10,099 nucleotides of DNA from an uncultured Elusimicrobia bacterium (GTDB taxonomy: Bacteria; RUG730): the NCBI GenBank assembly GCA_900321865.1, contig ONXP01000042.1, positions 1-10,099 of the forward strand, written 5' to 3'. This document shows, in pieces, positions 6,354 to 10,099 of the stretch. Positions within the stretch are counted from its first letter, which is position 1, and the number at the start of each line of letters is the position of its first letter. The translations under genes and the position numbers were made by a program. The notes beneath the pieces were generated by a model. It did not search any database. It was not told the DNA's origin and was given only the letters and a program-made list of their open reading frames with translations.

Positions 6354-7171
6354 TTTATAATATAAAAATGATTATGGAATTTGATGGAGAAAATTTTGCA
6401 GGTTGGCAAATTCAAAAAAATAATCCTTCGGAATTTAGGTCTATCCAGAATATTTTAGAAAATATTTTGAAAGAAATTTATGGAAGAGGTGTCAAATTAC
6501 AAGGCTCGTCTAGGCTGGATGCAAAGGTTAATGCTCTTGGCTTTTGTGCTAATTATTTAGCTCCGTTTTTTATTCCTAGTGAAAATTTAAGACTTGCTAT
6601 AAATTCTAAAATTTTAAAATTGAGTGAAAAAATTAAAATTAAAAACTTGAAATATGTAGAGGCTCTTAATTTTAAATTTAAAGATTTAAATATTTTGAAT
6701 AAAAAAAATCTCTTTCATGCGAGGTATAGTGCAAAAGGAAAATTGTATATTTATAAAATTTGTAATATAGAAAAAGAAAAAAGATCTTTATTTTTAAAAA
6801 ATATGCTATTTCTTGACAAAGTTTTAGATAAGAAAACGATAGAATATTTAAAGGTGTTTGTAAAAAATTTTTTAGGAGAACATGATTTTAACGGTTTTAG
6901 TATTTCAGAAAAAACTAAAAAAAATACAGTTTGCTTTATAAATTATATCGGGATAAAAAGTTTTCAAAATTATAGGTATATTTATATTTTGATAAAAGGA
7001 AATAGATTCTTGCATAAAATGATCAGATTTATTGTCGGAGCAATTTTAGATTTGGGATATGGAAAAATAGCAGAGAAGGAAATTTTAGAAAATTTAAATT
7101 TAGCTAAAAAAATTCACAATATAAGAGTTGTTGAAGGAAACAATTTATTTTTAAAAAAAGTTTATTATTAA
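6350..7171 (+). CDS. truA: tRNA pseudouridine synthase A
   Basis: TruA converts uridines 38-40 in the tRNA anticodon stem-loop to pseudouridine. The 273-residue length is typical. The N-terminus reads EFDGENFAGWQIQ (10-22), followed by RSIQNILE. The catalytic loop is SSRLDAKVNALGF (53-65) with Asp57 as the nucleophile; most bacterial enzymes read GRTDxGVHA, so Leu56, Lys59 and Asn61 are variant while the essential Arg-Asp pair is kept. FHARYSAKGKLYIYKI carries the conserved ARxSAK and Tyr region. GEHDFNGFS and NRFLHKMIRFIVGAILDLGYGK complete the C-terminal domain. The ATG sits in an ATGA overlap with the preceding stop, with no clear Shine-Dalgarno, so translation probably depends on ribosomes finishing the lipoprotein gene. 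Identification is firm. Confidence 0.95.
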   Translation: MIYNIKMIMEFDGENFAGWQIQKNNPSEFRSIQNILENILKEIYGRGVKLQGSSRLDAKVNALGFCANYLAPFFIPSENLRLAINSKILKLSEKIKIKNLKYVEALNFKFKDLNILNKKNLFHARYSAKGKLYIYKICNIEKEKRSLFLKNMLFLDKVLDKKTIEYLKVFVKNFLGEHDFNGFSISEKTKKNTVCFINYIGIKSFQNYRYIYILIKGNRFLHKMIRFIVGAILDLGYGKIAEKEILENLNLAKKIHNIRVVEGNNLFLKKVYY

Positions 7172-7175
7172 TCTA

Positions 7176-7180
7176 AAGGA
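7176..7180 (+). promoter_or_regulatory. Shine-Dalgarno site for purL
   Basis: AAGGA (within AAAGGA) lies six bases before the ATG at 7187 in the 15-base gap after truA. It fixes the purL start, and along with the site before the GTG at 4630 is one of the few standard ribosome binding sites in the run. Confidence 0.7.
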
Positions 7181-7186
7181 TAAAAA

Positions 7187-9604
7187 ATGTCAAAAAGTTT
7201 TGTAAACACAATAAATATTTTAAGTCTTTCCGAAAAAGAATTGATTAATATTAGTAAAAAATATTTATTTTCTTTAAATTTGCAAGAAATGAAAAAAGTG
7301 CAAGAATATTTTAAAAATTTAGGTAGAGAGCCAAAGGATATAGAGCTGGAAACTATAGCTCAGACCTGGAGTGAACATTGTAAACATAAGACCTTGACTG
7401 GAATAATAAAATATACAGAAAAAAATTTAAATGCAGGAGAAGAAAAAACAGAAATAATAGACAACCTTTTAAAATCTACTATTTTTAAGGCTACAAAAGA
7501 AATGGAACTTTCTTGGTGTTTATCTGCATTTAAAGATAATGCTGGGATTATAGAATTTGATGAAAATTTTGGAGTTGCCTTTAAAGTAGAAACTCATAAT
7601 CATCCAACAGCTCTGGAGCCTTATGGAGGAGCAGGAACTGGAATAGGTGGAGTGATTAGAGATATTTTAGGGGTGGGACTGGGTGCAGAGCCAATTTTTA
7701 ATACAGATGTGTTTTGTTTTGGCAATCAAGATGTATCAGTAGATATTTTGAACGAAAAAATTCTTCATCCAAGGCAAATTATGAAAGGAGCAGTTGAGGG
7801 TGTTCGTGATTATGGAAACAGAATGGGGATTCCGACTATTAATGGGGCGACACTTTTTGATGAAGGTTTTATTTTTAATCCTTTAGTTTTTTGTGGAACT
7901 GGTGGGATAATTCCAAAAAATATGATAGAAAAAAAAGTTATGCCTTACGATTATATAGTATCTATAGGAGGCAGGGTTGGTCGTGATGGAATTCATGGAG
8001 CGACATTTTCTTCTTTAGCTTTGGATGAAAATGCTACCCAAAATGCTGTTCAGATAGGAAATCCTATAGTTGAGAAAAAAATTTTAGATGGACTTTTAGT
8101 TGCGAGGGATAAAAATCTTTATAATAGTTTGACTGATTGTGGAGCTGGCGGGCTTTCTTCTGCAGTTGGGGAGTTAGGAGAGGATACTGGAGTAGAATTA
8201 TTTTTAGATAAAGTTCCTTTAAAATATGCTGGGCTTTTGCCTTGGGAAATTTGGGTTTCGGAAGCCCAGGAAAGAATGGTTTTAGCAGTGCCAGAAGAAA
8301 ATTTGAAACCTTTAAAGGAAATTTTTGAAGCGGAAGATGTAGAAGTTAGCATTCTTGGAAAATTTACAAATACTAAAAAATTAATGTTATTTTTTAACAA
8401 TGAAAAAGTTTGTGAGCTGGATATGGATTTTTTGCATCACGGACTTCCTAGATATGAAAGAGAAGCAATTTCTATAATCAATCTAGAAGAAAAGAATTTA
8501 AATAGTGTTAAAATTGAAATTGAAAATGAAAAATTGGAAGAATATTTTTTAAAAATTCTTTCTCATCCAAATGTTTCATCAAAAAATTGGATAGTGAAAC
8601 AATACGACTATGAAGTAAAAGGTCATACCGTGATTAAACCTTTACAAGGGAATAAAACAATAGGTGATACTTCTGTCATAAAGCCTTTTTTTAATAGCAA
8701 AAAAGGGGTAGCAGTAAGTAATGGAATAAATTTTGAATATGGAAAATATGATACTAGAAAAATGATTTTGGCAAATATAAATGAAGCTATGAGAAATATT
8801 ATTTGTGCTGGTGGAGTTATAGAAATAATGGCATTTTTAGATAATTTTTGTTGGGGAGATCCTAATGATAGAGAAAAATTAGGTAGTTTAGTTTTAGCAT
8901 GCAAGGCATGTTATGATTATTCTAAGGCATTAGATATTCCTTTTATTTCCGGAAAAGATAGTTTAAATAATACTTATCTAAATAAAGATGGAGAAAAGAT
9001 TTCTATTCCAGATACTATGCTGATTTCTTGTTTTGCAGTTTTAAAAGATGTTAGTAAATGTTTAACTATGAATTTTAAAGAAGAAGGCAATTTTATTTAT
9101 ATTATAGGTGAAACTAATAATGAGTTAAAAGGAACGATTTTTAATTTAGTAGAAAAAGATATTTCGTCTAATGTTCCAGACACAGATATTTATGAATCAA
9201 AAAAAATATTCAATGTTTTAAATGAAATTATAGATAAATCTTTAATAGAAAGTATTCATGATATTAGTGATGGTGGTCTGGGAGTATGTATAGCAGAGAT
9301 GATGATAGCATCAGATTTTGGAGCAGAAGTAGATTTATCTAATATTCCTACGAAAGAAAAAGAATTAGATACCATTTCTAAACTTTTTTCTGAATCACAA
9401 TCTAGATTTGTTTTAGAAGTAAAAAAAGATAATTCATCAAAAATAGAAGAAATTTTATTAAATTCACGGGTTTCTTTTAAAAATATAGGGAAAGTTATAA
9501 AAAAAGACGATTTAATAATAAAAGAAGGGAATGAAATTTTAATTAATTGTAATAAAAAAAATATAAATGAAAAGTTTTCATATAATACTTGGATGGATTT
9601 ATGA
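7187..9604 (+). CDS. purL: Phosphoribosylformylglycinamidine synthase, PurL subunit
   Basis: PurL uses ATP and ammonia, normally delivered by the PurQ glutaminase, to turn FGAR into FGAM, the fourth step of de novo purine synthesis in the cytoplasm. The 805-residue protein is somewhat longer than the small PurL of Bacillus (about 740) and far shorter than single-chain PurL (about 1300). The linker motif AQTWSEHCKHK spans residues 58-68, with His64. The first AIRS half shows KVETHNHPTALEPYGGAGTG (133-152) and Arg158-Asp159, then DVFCFG, DYGNRMGIPT, DCGAGGLSSAVGELGEDTG and EIWVSEAQERM. The second half shows DNFCWGDP, PFISGKDSLNN, HDISDGGLG (691-699) and SESQSRF. No PurS-like domain precedes the linker and no glutaminase domain follows, so separate PurS and PurQ are expected elsewhere; neither is adjacent. 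The N-terminal ATG has a good Shine-Dalgarno. Identification is firm. Confidence 0.97.
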   Translation: MSKSFVNTINILSLSEKELINISKKYLFSLNLQEMKKVQEYFKNLGREPKDIELETIAQTWSEHCKHKTLTGIIKYTEKNLNAGEEKTEIIDNLLKSTIFKATKEMELSWCLSAFKDNAGIIEFDENFGVAFKVETHNHPTALEPYGGAGTGIGGVIRDILGVGLGAEPIFNTDVFCFGNQDVSVDILNEKILHPRQIMKGAVEGVRDYGNRMGIPTINGATLFDEGFIFNPLVFCGTGGIIPKNMIEKKVMPYDYIVSIGGRVGRDGIHGATFSSLALDENATQNAVQIGNPIVEKKILDGLLVARDKNLYNSLTDCGAGGLSSAVGELGEDTGVELFLDKVPLKYAGLLPWEIWVSEAQERMVLAVPEENLKPLKEIFEAEDVEVSILGKFTNTKKLMLFFNNEKVCELDMDFLHHGLPRYEREAISIINLEEKNLNSVKIEIENEKLEEYFLKILSHPNVSSKNWIVKQYDYEVKGHTVIKPLQGNKTIGDTSVIKPFFNSKKGVAVSNGINFEYGKYDTRKMILANINEAMRNIICAGGVIEIMAFLDNFCWGDPNDREKLGSLVLACKACYDYSKALDIPFISGKDSLNNTYLNKDGEKISIPDTMLISCFAVLKDVSKCLTMNFKEEGNFIYIIGETNNELKGTIFNLVEKDISSNVPDTDIYESKKIFNVLNEIIDKSLIESIHDISDGGLGVCIAEMMIASDFGAEVDLSNIPTKEKELDTISKLFSESQSRFVLEVKKDNSSKIEEILLNSRVSFKNIGKVIKKDDLIIKEGNEILINCNKKNINEKFSYNTWMDL

Positions 9605-9654
9605 TGAAATTATTTGCAGAAATAGAAAAAAGGAGTATTTTTTCATTAAGATGA
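9601..9654 (+). CDS. Possible 17-codon mini-ORF joining purL to the next gene
   Basis: ATG at 9601 overlaps the purL stop as ATGA. The frame runs MMKLFAEIEKRSIFSLR and stops at TGA 9652-9654, which itself forms an ATGA with the ATG of the following gene at 9651. A short coupling or leader cistron could carry ribosomes from purL to that gene. Seventeen codons can easily arise by chance, there is no independent evidence of translation, and the peptide resembles nothing I know. Confidence 0.2.
   Translation: MMKLFAEIEKRSIFSLR
9631..9635 (+). promoter_or_regulatory. Shine-Dalgarno-like site with unusually long spacing
   Basis: AGGAG (preceded by a run of A) is the best Shine-Dalgarno match before the last gene, but it lies 15 bases ahead of the ATG at 9651, longer than the usual 5-9. 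An in-frame ATT at 9645 is nine bases away and would add only Ile-Lys. Either the ATG is used with loose spacing, translation is coupled from upstream, or the rare ATT start is used. Confidence 0.4.
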
Positions 9655-10099
9655 AGCGATATATTTTATTTTTTATAATATTTTTTAACTTTCTAAATAT
9701 TTTCTTACTTTGTGAAAATCTACATAACAGACATTTTATGCATTTTGATACTAATGAAAATGCTGAAATTTTTGAGTACAATAAAATTGTTTTAAAATTT
9801 AAAAAAATAGATAATTTTGCAGACGATGAGGTTCTTGCTAAGCATTTGTTATATAGACATCACGATTTATTTATTAATTATGAAAAATTAAGAAATAGTG
9901 TAATGAATGAACATAGCAAAAAAATTTTAAATTCAAGAAAAGATATTATAAATCGTAGAATTAATTTAGAAGAATATCAAAAAAATTTAGAAAATTTAAA
10001 TAGGATTTATATATTCAATTTGAAAGAAAAAGTGAATATCATTGAACTTTGTGCTCAAATTAATAAATATCCTTTTATAGAATGGGTAGAGCCAAAATA
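9651..10099 (+). CDS. Secreted protein, probable subtilase (S8) propeptide; N-terminal part only
   Basis: The frame is open from ATG 9651 to the window end, giving 149 complete residues. Residues 1-21 are a signal peptide: Lys2 and Arg3, then a long Phe/Ile/Leu core ending near LLCE. Cys21 lacks a small residue before it, so a lipobox is unlikely. Residues of about 40-60 include KIVLKFKKID. A charged, helical middle (about 80-118) follows, then IYIFNLKEKVNIIELC (119-134) and INKYPFIEWVEPK (137-149). The last pattern, a strand, a helix and then 'P.[VI]E.[AV]EP', is what I associate with the end of subtilisin-type propeptides (inhibitor I9-like), just before the catalytic domain. The catalytic Asp-His-Ser residues would lie beyond the window, so the protease call is inference. 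It sits 46 bases after purL. Confidence 0.75.
   Translation, partial: MKRYILFFIIFFNFLNIFLLCENLHNRHFMHFDTNENAEIFEYNKIVLKFKKIDNFADDEVLAKHLLYRHHDLFINYEKLRNSVMNEHSKKILNSRKDIINRRINLEEYQKNLENLNRIYIFNLKEKVNIIELCAQINKYPFIEWVEPK

Noticed and set aside
8119-8904. Two 93-residue minus-strand frames opposite purL (8119-8400 and 8623-8904)
   Set aside because: Both mirror conserved PurL motifs and show no independent coding signal.
1-10099. CRISPR arrays, insertion sequences, tRNA or rRNA genes, integration sites
   Set aside because: Nearly all of the window is occupied by coding sequence, with no repeated spacer pattern, transposase motif, terminal repeats or cloverleaf-like segment seen.

Overview
The window is a single, very compact, one-directional run of bacterial genes. 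All recognisable genes lie on the + strand, and no intergenic gap between complete genes exceeds about 15 bases. The DNA is strikingly AT-rich (roughly a quarter G+C by eye, not computed), with strong preference for A/T-ending codons and Lys/Asn/Ile-rich proteins. TGA is a stop here: four genes end on it, two of them inside TTGA or ATGA overlaps with the next gene, so the standard bacterial code applies. Two lipoproteins, a Kdo-8-phosphate synthase and a heptosyltransferase-type glycosyltransferase indicate a Gram-negative cell with an LPS-like outer membrane. The low GC and the mix of Bat, COG3014-like and long-type PurL proteins suggest a gut- or host-associated lineage such as Elusimicrobiota (Endomicrobium-like), or possibly a spirochaete. 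That placement is inference only.

Layout. Bases 1-53 hold the likely C-terminal tail of an upstream gene, followed by a 74-base AT-only-looking gap, the only plausible promoter region. Next come rnhB (RNase HII, 128-808); a BatA/BatB-type von Willebrand factor A membrane protein (809-1813); and a BatC-type TPR membrane protein with a long charged linker and the family's terminal Asp-Trp (1806-2741). These are followed by a GT9 heptosyltransferase-like protein (2728-3798) and kdsA (3801-4640, metal-dependent class). Two lipoprotein genes with non-ATG starts come next: a 100-residue protein with both a lipobox and a membrane segment (4630-4932), and a 474-residue COG3014-like TPR lipoprotein (4929-6353). 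Then truA (6350-7171) and purL (7187-9604). The window ends inside a secreted protein (9651-10099) whose N-terminus looks like a subtilase propeptide.

How the genes fit together. Most junctions overlap or abut (0, -8, -14 or +4, +2, -11, -4, -4, +15 bases), so translation is probably coupled and the whole set may be one long transcript. The middle of the run is envelope-related: a Bat stress/envelope pair, two inner-core LPS functions and two lipoproteins. The flanks are nucleic-acid and purine housekeeping (rnhB, truA, purL). I see no mobile element, CRISPR array, tRNA or rRNA. I also see no clear sign of an unknown defence or mobile system. The least explained parts are the lipoprotein pair, the isolated Bat pair and the short purL-to-protease junction.
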